DNA of 64,000 nucleotides from Psychrobacter sp. (GCA_018260445.1 JAGLBE010000006.1:59851-123850); one strand, 5' to 3'. Shown: positions 1-9,434, numbered from the stretch's first letter. Notes: generated from the letters alone by a model not told the origin. Made by a program: numbers and translations.

Positions 1-79
1 GATTATAATTGGGCTACTCTTAATGATATTGGCCTATCGCAATCAAATTTATGATTGGGGCAAATATGCGATTGACTGA
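1..79 (+). CDS. lgt: C-terminal end of prolipoprotein diacylglyceryl transferase (partial)
   Basis: Frame 2 is open from the window edge to a TGA at 77-79. It encodes a hydrophobic segment (IIIGLLLMILAYR) followed by a short polar tail containing YDWGKY. This resembles the last membrane helix and tail of Lgt, the inner-membrane enzyme that transfers diacylglyceryl from phosphatidylglycerol to lipobox cysteines. The lgt-thyA order is common in gammaproteobacteria and supports the call. Only 25 residues are visible, so the assignment rests on helix pattern and neighbourhood. Confidence 0.6.
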   Translation, partial: IIIGLLLMILAYRNQIYDWGKYAID

Positions 80-102
80 TTGACTAATTGATTGATTCAT
101 TA

Positions 103-238
103 ACTGAACTTACGCAAAAATGCGATTTCACGGCTTTGGAGGCGACTGGGGATTATTTATGAATCGGCTGGCACTAGCCTCAGACGATTCATAAATGATG
201 ACCAGTTGCTATAATACCTAGTCATGCGTCAGTTCAGT
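103..238 (+). mobile_element. 136-bp MITE-like element, copy 1
   Basis: The element is bounded by 14-bp inverted repeats (left ACTGAACTTACGCA; right end reads ACTGAACTGACGCA on the minus strand). It is flanked by a direct duplication CATTA at 98-102 and 239-243, or 6 bp (CATTAA) if the boundary shifts by one base. The interior is itself nearly palindromic: ATTTATGAATCG pairs with CGATTCATAAAT, so the whole element could fold into one hairpin. A second 136-bp copy in the opposite orientation lies at 42711-42846. There is no coding capacity, so it would need a transposase from elsewhere. Just before it, at about 69-102, is a short run of 8-bp ATTGACTG-like repeats. Confidence 0.85.
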
Positions 239-346
239 CATTAATTAATTAACGACCAACTGGCGGCTGCATTGCTTAAGCTATATTTTAAGCGCTATTT
301 TTGCTGGCTTTACGAATGACACTGAATGATTGGGTTAATATCCATA

Positions 347-1219
347 ATGACGACAACACTGACGACCCCTAAAAACGAAGCGGCTTATCTCGATTTAATT
401 CGCCATGTACGCCACCATGGCACGCCAAAAGGTGACCGCACTGGCACCGGTACTTTAAGCCACTTTGGGGCACAACTGCGCTTTGATTTAAGCGATGGTT
501 TTCCGCTGTTAACCACCAAAAAAGTGCATATGAAGTCGATTATTTATGAGCTTTTTTGGTTTTTAAAGGGCGATACCCATGTCAAATATTTACAAGATAA
601 CGGGGTGCGTATTTGGGATGATTGGGCGACCGCCGAGCAAACGGCAAAATTTGGCCGTCCTGAGGGCGAGCTTGGGCCAGTGTACGGGCATCAATGGCGC
701 AATTATGGGGCGACGAAAAATGAGCAAGGCGAGTACAATCAAGACGGTGTCGATCAAATCAAAGCGGTCATTGAGCAGATTAAAACCAACCCCGATTCGC
801 GCCGCCTAATTGTATCGGGATGGAATCCTCAAGAGGCCAATCATGTGGCCCTGCCCCCTTGCCATACCTTATTTCAGTTTTTTGTGGCCGATGGCAAGCT
901 GTCGTGTCAGTTATATCAACGTTCAGCCGATTTGTTTTTAGGGGTGCCGTTTAATATTGCCAGTTATGCGCTATTAACCCATATGATTGCCCAAGTGTGC
1001 GGCTTAGCAGTGGGCGAGTTTATCTGGACGGGTGGCGATTGCCATCTGTATCAAAACCATCTTGAACAGGTTGATGAGCAGCTTAGCCGTATGCCTTATG
1101 AGCTGCCCACTTTGTCACTAAATCATAACGTTACTCACATTTTTGACTTTGCGTTTGATGATATTACCCTGAATAATTATAAGTCTCACCCGGCTATTAA
1201 AGCGGCGGTAGCGGTATAA
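347..1219 (+). CDS. thyA: Thymidylate synthase
   Basis: The enzyme makes dTMP from dUMP with methylene-tetrahydrofolate as one-carbon donor and reductant, yielding dihydrofolate. The 290-residue product carries the family blocks DRTGTGT near the N-terminus, the catalytic-cysteine block [12 protein letters not shown] with Cys172, [17 protein letters not shown] for phosphate binding and NIASYALL. It is slightly longer than the 264-residue E. coli protein because of an insertion around residues 95-125 before the conserved VYGHQWR region ends. An in-frame ATG at 326 exists, but neither start has a clear ribosome binding site; 347 gives the more usual N-terminus. folA follows 66 bp downstream, so the product dihydrofolate is recycled by the neighbour's enzyme. 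Confidence 0.96.
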   Translation: MTTTLTTPKNEAAYLDLIRHVRHHGTPKGDRTGTGTLSHFGAQLRFDLSDGFPLLTTKKVHMKSIIYELFWFLKGDTHVKYLQDNGVRIWDDWATAEQTAKFGRPEGELGPVYGHQWRNYGATKNEQGEYNQDGVDQIKAVIEQIKTNPDSRRLIVSGWNPQEANHVALPPCHTLFQFFVADGKLSCQLYQRSADLFLGVPFNIASYALLTHMIAQVCGLAVGEFIWTGGDCHLYQNHLEQVDEQLSRMPYELPTLSLNHNVTHIFDFAFDDITLNNYKSHPAIKAAVAV

Positions 1220-1285
1220 CCTTATCATATAATCTATAAAACCAATAAACCCCTATTGCTAATCAATCACCTTGAGGATACTTTT

Positions 1286-1867
1286 ATGAGTTATGCCCAT
1301 ACCCAAATAGCCCATATTGCGGCTATAGGCAACGATCGCTGTATCGGTAAAGACAATCAATTGCCTTGGCATATTTCAGAAGATTTAAAGCGTTTTAAGG
1401 CCTTAACCACTGCAGACACCGATGCTTATGCCGACAGCGGCCTCAAAGGTATTGTTATTATGGGGCGCAGAACTTTTGAATCCATGGGCGCTAAACCATT
1501 GCCTAAACGAGTTAATTTTATCATCACCACCCAGATGGATTACGCCGAAAAAGCAGGGCTTAAGGGTGTTGAGCATGTTCATGTGGTGCATAATTTGGAT
1601 GATGCCTTAACCCATGCTGCCAATATTGCGCATGGCCTAAAGTTTGAGACAATTTGGGTGATTGGCGGCGAACAAGTGTTTAAACGGGCGATGATGTTTA
1701 CCGATCGCATTGAGTTGACGGTGATTGATACTGAGGTTGACGGCGGTGATACGTTTTATCCACCCATACCTGACGTGTTTGATAAGACAGAAGAGTCTGA
1801 GTCGTATACAGATGACGATAGCGGGCTTGGCTATAAATTTGTGACGTATATGCGCTCGGAGCGTTAA
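1286..1867 (+). CDS. folA: Dihydrofolate reductase
   Basis: The enzyme reduces dihydrofolate to tetrahydrofolate with NADPH and is the trimethoprim target. The 193-residue protein has the N-terminal substrate block (AAIGNDRCIG, then LPWHISEDLKRFK), the cofactor block IVIMGRRTFESMG, and the C-terminal IWVIGGEQVF and GDTFYPP blocks. It is about 30 residues longer than the E. coli enzyme, with extra sequence after the LPW helix and before the WVIGG strand. The start at 1286 is chosen because GAGG lies eight bases upstream; an upstream ATG at 1256 has no such site. It probably forms an operon with thyA. Confidence 0.95.
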   Translation: MSYAHTQIAHIAAIGNDRCIGKDNQLPWHISEDLKRFKALTTADTDAYADSGLKGIVIMGRRTFESMGAKPLPKRVNFIITTQMDYAEKAGLKGVEHVHVVHNLDDALTHAANIAHGLKFETIWVIGGEQVFKRAMMFTDRIELTVIDTEVDGGDTFYPPIPDVFDKTEESESYTDDDSGLGYKFVTYMRSER

Positions 1868-1917
1868 TGGCTTCTCAGTCATGATGGCTTAGGAGCCGTT
1901 CTAAACTACTGAAGATA

Positions 1918-2712
1918 TCAAACATCAGCAATCAACATAATGACATCGGTAGTGAACGAACCATCCGCTTGTAAGTCAAAATACTCTTTGGTTTCACTCC
2001 CGATGTGTTGCTGTAACGCTTTGATAGCAGTTAGGTAATGCTCTGGCGTACGCATTCGTGTCACCCAACTCTCAAAGTCTAAAAATAATTTATGAGTTTG
2101 TACCTTGCTGATATTCAATCCTGCTTGACCAAACATGAGCTGCCACTGTGCAGCTGAATAATCTCGCACGTGGCTATTATCCCGCAAAATTTCGATAGTC
2201 TGTAAGAATGTATCACTCAACGGATAAGCAGGTGCCATGATATCTATCATTATGATGGTTGCTTTGGGTTGGCACACCCGCCGCATTTCTCTTAACGCAA
2301 GGGGTACGTCTTGCCAATGATGCGCTGAAAACCGACTGATGACCACATCAAAACTATTATCGACAAAGGGTAGAGATTCAGCTATCCCTTGTAGCGTCTC
2401 GATATTATTAAACCCTTTTTGTACAGCTGTGCTGGCAACAACCCCGAGCATATCCTCAGACAAATCATAGGCGATTACCTGTTCAGCAAAAGGGGCAGCA
2501 CAAAAGCTTATATGCCCCGCGCCGCAGCCTAAGTCCAGCACCTTAGGCGTATCATATTGACGTATCAGCGTTGTAACAGCAGCAAATTCTTGACCGTTTG
2601 CATGTACGTCACTATTGAGGTAATGCTCTGCCTGCGAGCCAAATTGACTATCCACTCTTTGATTGTGGGTTAAATGATTGTCAATGTTGCCAGTATGATG
2701 ATTGTTACTCAT
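1918..2712 (-). CDS. yafE: YafE-like class I SAM-dependent methyltransferase
   Basis: This 264-residue protein has methyltransferase motif I (VLDLGCGAG, residues 58-66) and the acidic end of strand 2 (AYDLSEDML). The region SLPFVDNSFDVVISR fits the Methyltransf_11/UbiE type. The block FGSQAEHYLNSDVHANG and the stretch SRFSAHHWQDV closely resemble E. coli YafE from memory. Substrate is unknown. A strong ribosome binding site (TAGGAG) precedes the ATG. It is convergent with folA and is transcribed on its own or after the aminopeptidase gene upstream. Function beyond methyl transfer cannot be inferred. Confidence 0.85.
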   Translation of the reverse strand: MSNNHHTGNIDNHLTHNQRVDSQFGSQAEHYLNSDVHANGQEFAAVTTLIRQYDTPKVLDLGCGAGHISFCAAPFAEQVIAYDLSEDMLGVVASTAVQKGFNNIETLQGIAESLPFVDNSFDVVISRFSAHHWQDVPLALREMRRVCQPKATIIMIDIMAPAYPLSDTFLQTIEILRDNSHVRDYSAAQWQLMFGQAGLNISKVQTHKLFLDFESWVTRMRTPEHYLTAIKALQQHIGSETKEYFDLQADGSFTTDVIMLIADV

Positions 2713-2856
2713 GAGCGGCTCCTAGTCATGTAGATTGCAATGTATTTACAACAACCATAACTGCTTATAATGATAAATAATATTGATATATTTATTAATT
2801 AGTAATAACTTTTAGTTATGTTTTAGAAATACTCTACCATCTCAGTCCTTAACCCT

Positions 2857-4785
2857 TTAAACCTCCTGTGTCCGCTCTGTCAACCAAGCCAAAGCCGCAC
2901 CCGCCACCCTATTTTTAAGTCCCGCCAATACCTGCTGATGATAACGGTTTAACCAGTCTCTCTCATCAGTATTTAGCAAATCAACCTGAATCAATCGTGT
3001 ATCAATGGGACACAAGGTGACCGTCTCAAAATACAGATACTCGCCAAACTCAGTTTCGGTTGGCGTTGCGACAGGCAAATTGACTACCAGATTTTCGATA
3101 CGAATGCCCCACTGCCTCTCACGGTATAGCCCCGGCTCATTGCTGGTAATCATGCCGGCCCGCATTGCCCGTTCTGGCGTTGGCGCCGCACTATAAGAAA
3201 TACCTTGCGGGCCCTCGTGCACATTTAAAAAATAGCCCACACCATGACCAGTGCCATGGCCAAAGTCGAGTTGCTGTCTCCACAAAGGTGCCCGACAAAT
3301 AGCATCCAATAACGGTGCCGACAAGCCCTCTGGAAACACGGCTTCGGCCAAAGCGATATGCGCTTTTAATACTACCGTAAAATCACGTTTTTGTGCCTCG
3401 CTCACTGTTCCAATGCCCACCACACGAGTGATGTCAGTGGTGCCATTTTGATACTGACCGCCTGAGTCGATGAGCAATAAACCGCCCGCCCCATCTGGGG
3501 TGCCATCGGCCGTCTCCAAATAACTAAAGTTATCGTCCAGCGCCCGATAATGCGGCAGCGCACCGTTTTTGTTATAGCCGGCAATGGTGGGAAAGCTGGG
3601 TGACACATAATGCGGCTGGCGGCTACGGGCAGCAATCAGCATGCTATCGACATCCAGCTCGCTTAAACGCTCACCTTGCTGTAAACGGGCTTCAAACTCG
3701 CTAAAAAATTCGCACAATGCTGCCCCATCTTGGCGCATGGCCTCCCGAATATGCTCGATATCTTGAGCTGATTTAATGGATTTTAAAAAGGTACTGGGGG
3801 CAGTGCGCTCTATCATGCCAATGTCATCCCCCAACTCGCTTAGGGTGCCAACCGCCACTTTGTTAGGGTCTAGCAGCAGCAAATCATCTGGCGTTAACGA
3901 GCTTAAAGCAGACTTTATAGCCGCATAGTCGGCCACCTCAATACCCGCATCGGCAAGGTGCTGGGCGATATTTTTATCCACTTTTTGGCCATCCACAAAT
4001 AGGGTCGCCGTAGCGGTGGTAATCAGCATATGCGCCAAAAAAACGGGGTTATAATCGACATCACTGCCCCGCAAGTTGGTAAGCCAGGCGATATCATCGA
4101 GGCTAGAGAGCAGATGATGACTGGCGCCCATCTCAGTCATCTGCTGACGTACAGCAGTCAGTTTGTCTTTGGCAGATTGCGACACAAACTGCGCGGCGTG
4201 GGCATATAACGGCGCACTCGGTAAATCAGGGCGTGCATCCCATAGCGGGGTCAATAAATCGAGCTCAGTCATTAAGCGTATACCGTCGTTTTCAGCGTCA
4301 TCTACCTCATCTACCTCATCGCCTGTTAAATTCGCATCAGAATCGGCATCTGACTCCGACTCCGATTGCGACTCATCATCCAGCACGGCGTCAAAAGCTG
4401 CAAACAGTTGGTCTTGCTCGGCAAGCGACAACACATTGCCATCAATCGCAACCGTATCGCCAGGTTTTAGAGTAGCCGCTAACCAATCGCCATGATTGAG
4501 CGCCCCTTTTTGTAGTTTTTGCATGGCAATACCAGTGCCTGCCAATTGCGCTGCCGCCTGCACCCAATAGCGGCTGTCCGTCCACATGCCTGCGAAATCT
4601 TGTGTCAGCACCAGAGTTCCAACGGAACCGGTAAAGCCGGTTAACCACTCACGGGCTTGCCAGTATTCAGGCAAATATTCGGACAGATGCGGGTCGGCAG
4701 TCGGAATAATAATAGCAGTTATATTGCTGTCCTTTAGAGCTTGGCGCAGTTTGGTTATACGGTCCTGAATAATAAGTTTGGTCAT
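2857..4785 (-). CDS. Xaa-Pro aminopeptidase (M24B family, long form)
   Basis: This is a cytosolic metallopeptidase that removes the N-terminal residue from peptides with proline in position two. The 642-residue chain has two creatinase-type N-terminal domains (about 1-130 and 190-335), a catalytic pita-bread domain (about 345-575) and an M24 C-terminal extension. The five metal ligands are visible: Asp440 (LLIDSGG), Asp451 (TDITR), His514 (HGTGHGVG), Glu550 (SNEPGLY) and Glu564 (RIENLV). This architecture matches the 600-residue class (like human XPNPEP1), not the shorter E. coli PepP. A run of acidic and serine residues at 136-167 is an unusual insertion. The ATG at 4785 is preferred over 4833, which would add 16 residues outside the domain. 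Confidence 0.92.
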   Translation of the reverse strand: MTKLIIQDRITKLRQALKDSNITAIIIPTADPHLSEYLPEYWQAREWLTGFTGSVGTLVLTQDFAGMWTDSRYWVQAAAQLAGTGIAMQKLQKGALNHGDWLAATLKPGDTVAIDGNVLSLAEQDQLFAAFDAVLDDESQSESESDADSDANLTGDEVDEVDDAENDGIRLMTELDLLTPLWDARPDLPSAPLYAHAAQFVSQSAKDKLTAVRQQMTEMGASHHLLSSLDDIAWLTNLRGSDVDYNPVFLAHMLITTATATLFVDGQKVDKNIAQHLADAGIEVADYAAIKSALSSLTPDDLLLLDPNKVAVGTLSELGDDIGMIERTAPSTFLKSIKSAQDIEHIREAMRQDGAALCEFFSEFEARLQQGERLSELDVDSMLIAARSRQPHYVSPSFPTIAGYNKNGALPHYRALDDNFSYLETADGTPDGAGGLLLIDSGGQYQNGTTDITRVVGIGTVSEAQKRDFTVVLKAHIALAEAVFPEGLSAPLLDAICRAPLWRQQLDFGHGTGHGVGYFLNVHEGPQGISYSAAPTPERAMRAGMITSNEPGLYRERQWGIRIENLVVNLPVATPTETEFGEYLYFETVTLCPIDTRLIQVDLLNTDERDWLNRYHQQVLAGLKNRVAGAALAWLTERTQEV

Positions 4786-5000
4786 AATTTTCTCGACTGA
4801 ATAAGCGATTAAAGAGATGTTTTTAGTCTGCAATGCAAAAGATTTAGGTGTTGATTATCCTTTTTATACAAGCTACTTTTTTTGAGGATTGAACGAAAAA
4901 CGTGCTACCAATTAGAGTAACAGGTTTGCTTACTCATACAGTTTTGACTTAGTAATCAACCATTATAGTCATTGAATAGTCTTTATTCGCCAGACGACTC

Positions 5001-5048
5001 ATTGCCTGAAACATTGACTGAAACATTGACTGACATATTGACTGACAT
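5001..5048. repeat. 12-bp tandem array (4 copies)
   Basis: Four adjacent 12-bp units close to ATTGACTGACAT/ATTGACTGAAAC lie in the space between the aminopeptidase and peptide transporter genes. The array is upstream of the aminopeptidase and just past the stop of the transporter. The 237-bp space otherwise shows nothing recognisable. Confidence 0.85.
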
Positions 5049-5070
5049 ATTCTGAGAATTCAGTCTCAAA

Positions 5071-6642
5071 CTAAACCATCTTTTGCTTACTATCTTCGGC
5101 TTCACTGCGCTCCAACATAGCCTTGATAGGCTTCGATACTAGCAGTAAAAGAATCGCTGTAACCACTAACAATATGACCATCGTCGTAAATAGTCCCGGT
5201 AACCCGTCAATGGTGTCTGCGGACACATGACCCCCAAAGAAAGCGGCAACTAAGTTTCCCATCGCATAAGACGTAAAGAATAAGCCCATCATTTGACCTT
5301 GCATGCCCTTAGGTGCCAGTTTTGTCATAGACGATAAGCCTACAGGACTTAAGGCCAGTTCACCTAAGGTTAATAGCAATAAACTGCCCGTTAACCATAA
5401 TGGAGAGACCAAAGTGTTTGGATCAGCAACCACTTGTTTGGAGGCAATGATCATTAATCCAAATCCTGCAGCGGCTAATAGCATGCCCAAAGAAAATTTA
5501 GCCATACTGTTCGGCTCTAGGCCACGATTCCCTAATTTAACCCAAATAATACTGACAATAGGCGCCAACATTAAAATAAATATTGGATTTAAAGACTGGA
5601 ACCATAAACTTGGCACCGTAAAGCCCATCACATTAAGATCTGTATAACGATCTGCAAACAAGTTAAATGAAGTCGGCTGTTGCTCAAAACTTGAGAAGAA
5701 TAAGGTTGACCCTATTATTAGTAAAAAACAAATCAGTAGACGTATTTTGTCGGTTTTATCCAGCTTAGGAGAGATGAACATTACTATAAAGTAAAGTATG
5801 ACCATACTAGCAATGGTATATGTCATGTACTCAGCTACCAGACTGGCGTTAAACGGAATGATACCCGTGGCCACCAAACCGATTAGGGCAATAAGAGTGA
5901 CCATCAATACGCCTACCCAGCGTCCAATATTTTTATACCTACTATTGGGACGCTCCCACTCTGCAGTCATACCTTTTGCTGTTGCATACTGAGTTAAATT
6001 TTTACGCGCGGCAAAACGATAAACTAGCAGTGAAATGAGCATGCCAACCCCGCCTACACCAAAGCCCACATGCCACATTTGTTTTTCTTGAAAAAGTCCC
6101 ACAATCAGGGAGGCAAATAGGGCACCAATATTGATACCCATATAAAATAAGGTGAAACCAGCATCTCGTCGCGTGTCACCCTTGGGGTATAAAGAACCTA
6201 CCATGACCGAGATACAGGTCTTAAACAACCCCACACCGAGAACGATACACACCAGACCCACGAAGAATGCCGACTTGCCAATGACCGCAGACAAGGCAAT
6301 ACAAAGATGACCCAATGCAATAAGGATACTACCCCACCATAAGGCACGTTCCTGTCCTAACCAATTGTCAGCAAGCCAACCTCCAGGCACTGCCGCCAAG
6401 TACAAACAACCCCCAAATATGCCGTAGATTGCTGCCGCTGTGGCGTCGTCAAATCCAAATCCGCCGTCGTTTACTGCTGCGATCATAAATAATATCAACA
6501 ACGGTCGAATACTGTAATACGAAAAACGCTCCCACATTTCGGTAAAAAATAGCGATTGTAGCGGTTTGGGATGCCCCATAAAACCATTATCTAACGCCTT
6601 CAATTCGTCATTAGACCGCTTAGAATGCAAATCTGTCGTCAC
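5071..6642 (-). CDS. Proton-dependent oligopeptide transporter (POT/PTR family)
   Basis: This is an inner-membrane, proton-coupled importer of di- and tripeptides. The 523-residue protein has about 12-14 hydrophobic helices. It carries the POT signature around residues 35-43, EMWERFSYY, which includes the ExxERFxYY proton/peptide motif. Further POT-like blocks are PGGWLADNWLGQERA and LYPKGDTRRDAGFTLFYMG. The start codon is GTG, placed by a strong AGGAG site eight bases upstream. Its neighbour is an Xaa-Pro aminopeptidase, so peptide uptake and hydrolysis are side by side, although a 236-bp gap argues for separate promoters. Substrate range is not predictable from sequence. Confidence 0.93.
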   Translation of the reverse strand: MTTDLHSKRSNDELKALDNGFMGHPKPLQSLFFTEMWERFSYYSIRPLLILFMIAAVNDGGFGFDDATAAAIYGIFGGCLYLAAVPGGWLADNWLGQERALWWGSILIALGHLCIALSAVIGKSAFFVGLVCIVLGVGLFKTCISVMVGSLYPKGDTRRDAGFTLFYMGINIGALFASLIVGLFQEKQMWHVGFGVGGVGMLISLLVYRFAARKNLTQYATAKGMTAEWERPNSRYKNIGRWVGVLMVTLIALIGLVATGIIPFNASLVAEYMTYTIASMVILYFIVMFISPKLDKTDKIRLLICFLLIIGSTLFFSSFEQQPTSFNLFADRYTDLNVMGFTVPSLWFQSLNPIFILMLAPIVSIIWVKLGNRGLEPNSMAKFSLGMLLAAAGFGLMIIASKQVVADPNTLVSPLWLTGSLLLLTLGELALSPVGLSSMTKLAPKGMQGQMMGLFFTSYAMGNLVAAFFGGHVSADTIDGLPGLFTTMVILLVVTAILLLLVSKPIKAMLERSEAEDSKQKMV

Positions 6643-6822
6643 TGTGCGTCTCCTTCTACGGGCTATGGGGTTGAAATATTTACTCTTTCAATATTTTTCC
6701 TTAAGTGAGCAGTGTATTGGGTTATTAATGTGGTGAATGCGTTATTGTGTATCACTCGCTATGCCAATTGGTAAGTTATTCACCGCATTAAGGGTACGCG
6801 CTAAACGCTTTGCTACAAAAAA

Positions 6823-6862
6823 CAAAAAAACCCACTCAATCATAGGATTGAATGGGTTTTAA
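6823..6862 (-). terminator. Rho-independent terminator
   Basis: An 11-bp stem (CCCACTCAATC with GATTGAATGGG, one G-T pair) has a four-base loop. On the minus strand it is followed by a long T-run. It lies just after the 172-residue gene ending at 6942. A shorter T-tract on the plus side might make it weakly bidirectional. Confidence 0.85.
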
Positions 6863-6941
6863 TTTTGTGATTGTTAGTCTAGATGGAACTATAGTATCAA
6901 AAGCTTAGATAACGGCTTGTTTCGACAATTTTTACCGCTAC

Positions 6942-7460
6942 CTATTTGGTAACCGCACCTTCGCCGCCGATGCTCATATCCTCTGCCACGACCACATTAT
7001 CCGAGTGAAGGTTTTTATTGTTACCGGGCTCTTTCGATAGGCTTGCCTTATCTGTATCAGCATCGGTATTATTGGCAGCCACGGCCTCTGCGCTACTTTG
7101 ACTAGGCTCGACCTTAGCAGTAGCGGTAGCGGTAGCACTGTCAGTTTCAGTAGCCGGTGCACTGGCCGTAGCGCTAGCCACACCCGTATCGGCACTGGTG
7201 CTATTGTCTGCATTGTCTGCTGTCGCCCCGGCATCTGGTGCAGCTGCGGCTGTCGATGTTACGGGCGCTGCTGTCGTATCCGCTTGTGCAACCACGGCGG
7301 CATCAGGCGCAACGACAGGCTCTGGCGCAATATGGACGCCCGCAGGACGCAGATAGGCGGAAACACCAATTAACAGCACTAGGGCTAAAAATGCGCCAAG
7401 GCCGATTAAGGCATACGACAACTCTTTCATTGGTTTGTTTTGGCTAGCATCATGTGCCAT
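6942..7460 (-). CDS. Hypothetical membrane-anchored Ala/Thr-rich protein
   Basis: The 172-residue product has a short cytoplasmic N-terminus, one membrane helix at about residues 14-36 (YALIGLGAFLALVLLIG), and then a long low-complexity tail rich in Ala, Thr, Asp and Ser. The end is slightly more ordered (SDNVVVAEDMSIGGEG). No domain is recognised. The topology suggests a periplasmic tail, perhaps a spacer or an envelope-associated factor. The start has a GGTG site five bases upstream. A strong terminator follows, so it is probably a single-gene unit. The skewed composition makes homology searches unreliable. Confidence 0.75.
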   Translation of the reverse strand: MAHDASQNKPMKELSYALIGLGAFLALVLLIGVSAYLRPAGVHIAPEPVVAPDAAVVAQADTTAAPVTSTAAAAPDAGATADNADNSTSADTGVASATASAPATETDSATATATAKVEPSQSSAEAVAANNTDADTDKASLSKEPGNNKNLHSDNVVVAEDMSIGGEGAVTK

Positions 7461-7832
7461 AGGTCACCTATTTATGTATTATGTGTTATGTGTTATATGT
7501 TAGGGATTGAATGTGGGCGGCGTTACTGACAAATTAAAGTCATCAAACGGGTCATTTTAGCTGCAAGCGCGGCTTATGTATGGTGAATCAAACACTATTC
7601 TGCTGTACTGGCACCGGCTCAAAGTAAGCTTTAATACGCTATTATATCGCAATTTATCCTGTTGTGTAAAAACGCCCTATTTTATTTGTGGATTAGGCGT
7701 CTATTTTTAGATGCCAGCGTTCGTTTCATCCAAGTTAGAGTAACGTTACTCAAGTTTTAGGCCAAAGGGGCGTCTAGCCTACTGCTCAATTCCCGATGAA
7801 CGACAGCAGTAAAGCCGTTAAACATGCGCTCA
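7461..7832. other. Intergenic region, 372 bp
   Basis: This is the space between the 172-residue gene and the end of lnt. It holds a short 9-bp TATGTGTTA-like repeat near 7474-7500 and a small hairpin at 7695-7714 (GGCGTCTA pairing with TAGATGCC, one G-T pair) without a convincing T-tail. No open frame or RNA gene is seen. Confidence 0.6.
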
Positions 7833-9434
7833 TTAATATGACTTCGACTTTAACGTTGAGGTTAACGTTGATTTTGGTCTAGCAAACAGGCTTAACAATA
7901 CTAAAACAGAAACGAGCAATAAAATAGGATAGTTGCCAAAACGCACATAGGGCGTGCTGCCTGTGCGCGATTGCACCTCGCCACGTAGCACCGTGCGCTC
8001 AAACTGTGGGGCGCGCGCCACGATTTTTCCTTTATCGTCAATAATCGCCGTCACGCCGGTGTTGGTGGCACGCATAAACCAGCGCCCTGTCTCAAGTGAG
8101 CGCATTTGTACCATTTGCAAATGTTGCAGTGGGCCGGCCGAAGTGCCAAACCAGGCATCGTTAGAGATGGTCATCAAAAAGTCGCTACCTTGCGCATTGC
8201 GGCGGGTGGTGTCAGGATAGGCCACCTCATAGCACACGGCCACCCCAAGTTTGTGTCCGCGTACGTTTAAAGGGTGCTGATTGGCATCGCCGCGGCTATA
8301 ACTTAAAATATCCTGACTACCGGCAAGGTTTGGAAACAAATCGAGTGTCCCCTCAAAGGGAATGTACTCACCAAACGGCACCAAACGCTGTTTTTTATAC
8401 ATGCCGTCTGCTTGAGCACCCAGCGCAATCACGCTATTGTAAAACGGCGCATACTTGTCGGTGGCGGGGTTATACGCCGCTTCATCTTTATAGGGAATAC
8501 CGGTAATCCAAGTGGTGTCGGTCTCTTTGGCAATTTTTACCATAGCCGTAATAAACGGCCAAGCCTCAGTTTGAAACATGGGGATAGACGATTCTGGCCA
8601 CATCACCAAATCCTGCCCCCATTCGGTACTTGACAGCTTGGCATAAATTCCTAAGGTTTCATATTGATAATCAATCAGCCATTTCAAATCCTGCGGAATA
8701 TTGCCTTGAATTAGCGACACTTTAAGGTCGGGCGTGTTTGGCTTAGGGCTGGTCCAAGCTGGGTTAATCGTCCATAAGGCAATACTTACCATCAATAGCC
8801 CTAGTGCCACTAGCATATAACCGGCACGGCGGCGCAACATTTCAACCAAACTGGCGCTCAATAAAATGGCTAAAAAGGAGACAGCAAACACACCGGCAAC
8901 CGGAGCCAGCGAGGACAACCAATATTGCTCGGTAAACGCATAGCCCACAAACAGCCATGGAAAGCCAGTAAACAGCCACGTTTTTAGCCACTCTTGTAGC
9001 ACCCAAAGAGCAGCAAAAGCAAGCGGCTGTTTGCCAACAAAACGGTTAAAAACAACCGCAATCAGCGCATGAAACAGCCCCATACCCAGCGCCATCACAG
9101 CAATAGCCAGCAGCGCCAGTGGCATCGACACAGCGCCGTAGTCGTGAATGGAGGTATACAGCCAAAACGCGCCTACTGCCCATAGCCCCATGCCATAAGC
9201 CTCGCCAATGATGAAGGCTTGCTTGTTTGACAGCGGGCCAATCAATAGTGCATAGAGGATGGCAGGGGATAAAAACGCCACCCACCAATAGCCATACGGG
9301 GCAAGCGCTAAAGTAAAGGCAGCGCCGGCTAGCCAGGCAACTAGGACGGCAAAACCAATGGGTAAGGTTGCCCAGGGTACGGCAACGGTGACAGGCGTGA
9401 GTCGACTTTGGATGTGTTGGGTGGTGGCGCGCAT
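7833..9434 (-). CDS. lnt: Apolipoprotein N-acyltransferase
   Basis: Lnt adds the third acyl chain to the N-terminal cysteine of lipoproteins in the inner membrane, the last step after Lgt and LspA. The 533-residue chain has about seven to eight N-terminal membrane helices (to residue 225), a nitrilase-type periplasmic domain (about 238-490), and a final helix. The catalytic triad is visible: Glu281 (MWPESS), Lys348 (YKKQRLVPFGEYIP) and Cys401 (GVAVCYEVAYPD). A GGGAG site lies six bases before the ATG. It is not next to a corC/ybeX gene, as it is in many relatives; its upstream neighbour is divergent recG. Confidence 0.96.
   Translation of the reverse strand: MRATTQHIQSRLTPVTVAVPWATLPIGFAVLVAWLAGAAFTLALAPYGYWWVAFLSPAILYALLIGPLSNKQAFIIGEAYGMGLWAVGAFWLYTSIHDYGAVSMPLALLAIAVMALGMGLFHALIAVVFNRFVGKQPLAFAALWVLQEWLKTWLFTGFPWLFVGYAFTEQYWLSSLAPVAGVFAVSFLAILLSASLVEMLRRRAGYMLVALGLLMVSIALWTINPAWTSPKPNTPDLKVSLIQGNIPQDLKWLIDYQYETLGIYAKLSSTEWGQDLVMWPESSIPMFQTEAWPFITAMVKIAKETDTTWITGIPYKDEAAYNPATDKYAPFYNSVIALGAQADGMYKKQRLVPFGEYIPFEGTLDLFPNLAGSQDILSYSRGDANQHPLNVRGHKLGVAVCYEVAYPDTTRRNAQGSDFLMTISNDAWFGTSAGPLQHLQMVQMRSLETGRWFMRATNTGVTAIIDDKGKIVARAPQFERTVLRGEVQSRTGSTPYVRFGNYPILLLVSVLVLLSLFARPKSTLTSTLKSKSY

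Noticed and set aside
4163-4495. 110-residue Ser-rich frame opposite the aminopeptidase
   Set aside because: The serine run is the reverse reading of the acidic codons of the aminopeptidase.
7695-7714. Possible terminator hairpin after lnt
   Set aside because: The stem is short with a G-T pair and there is no T-run on either strand.
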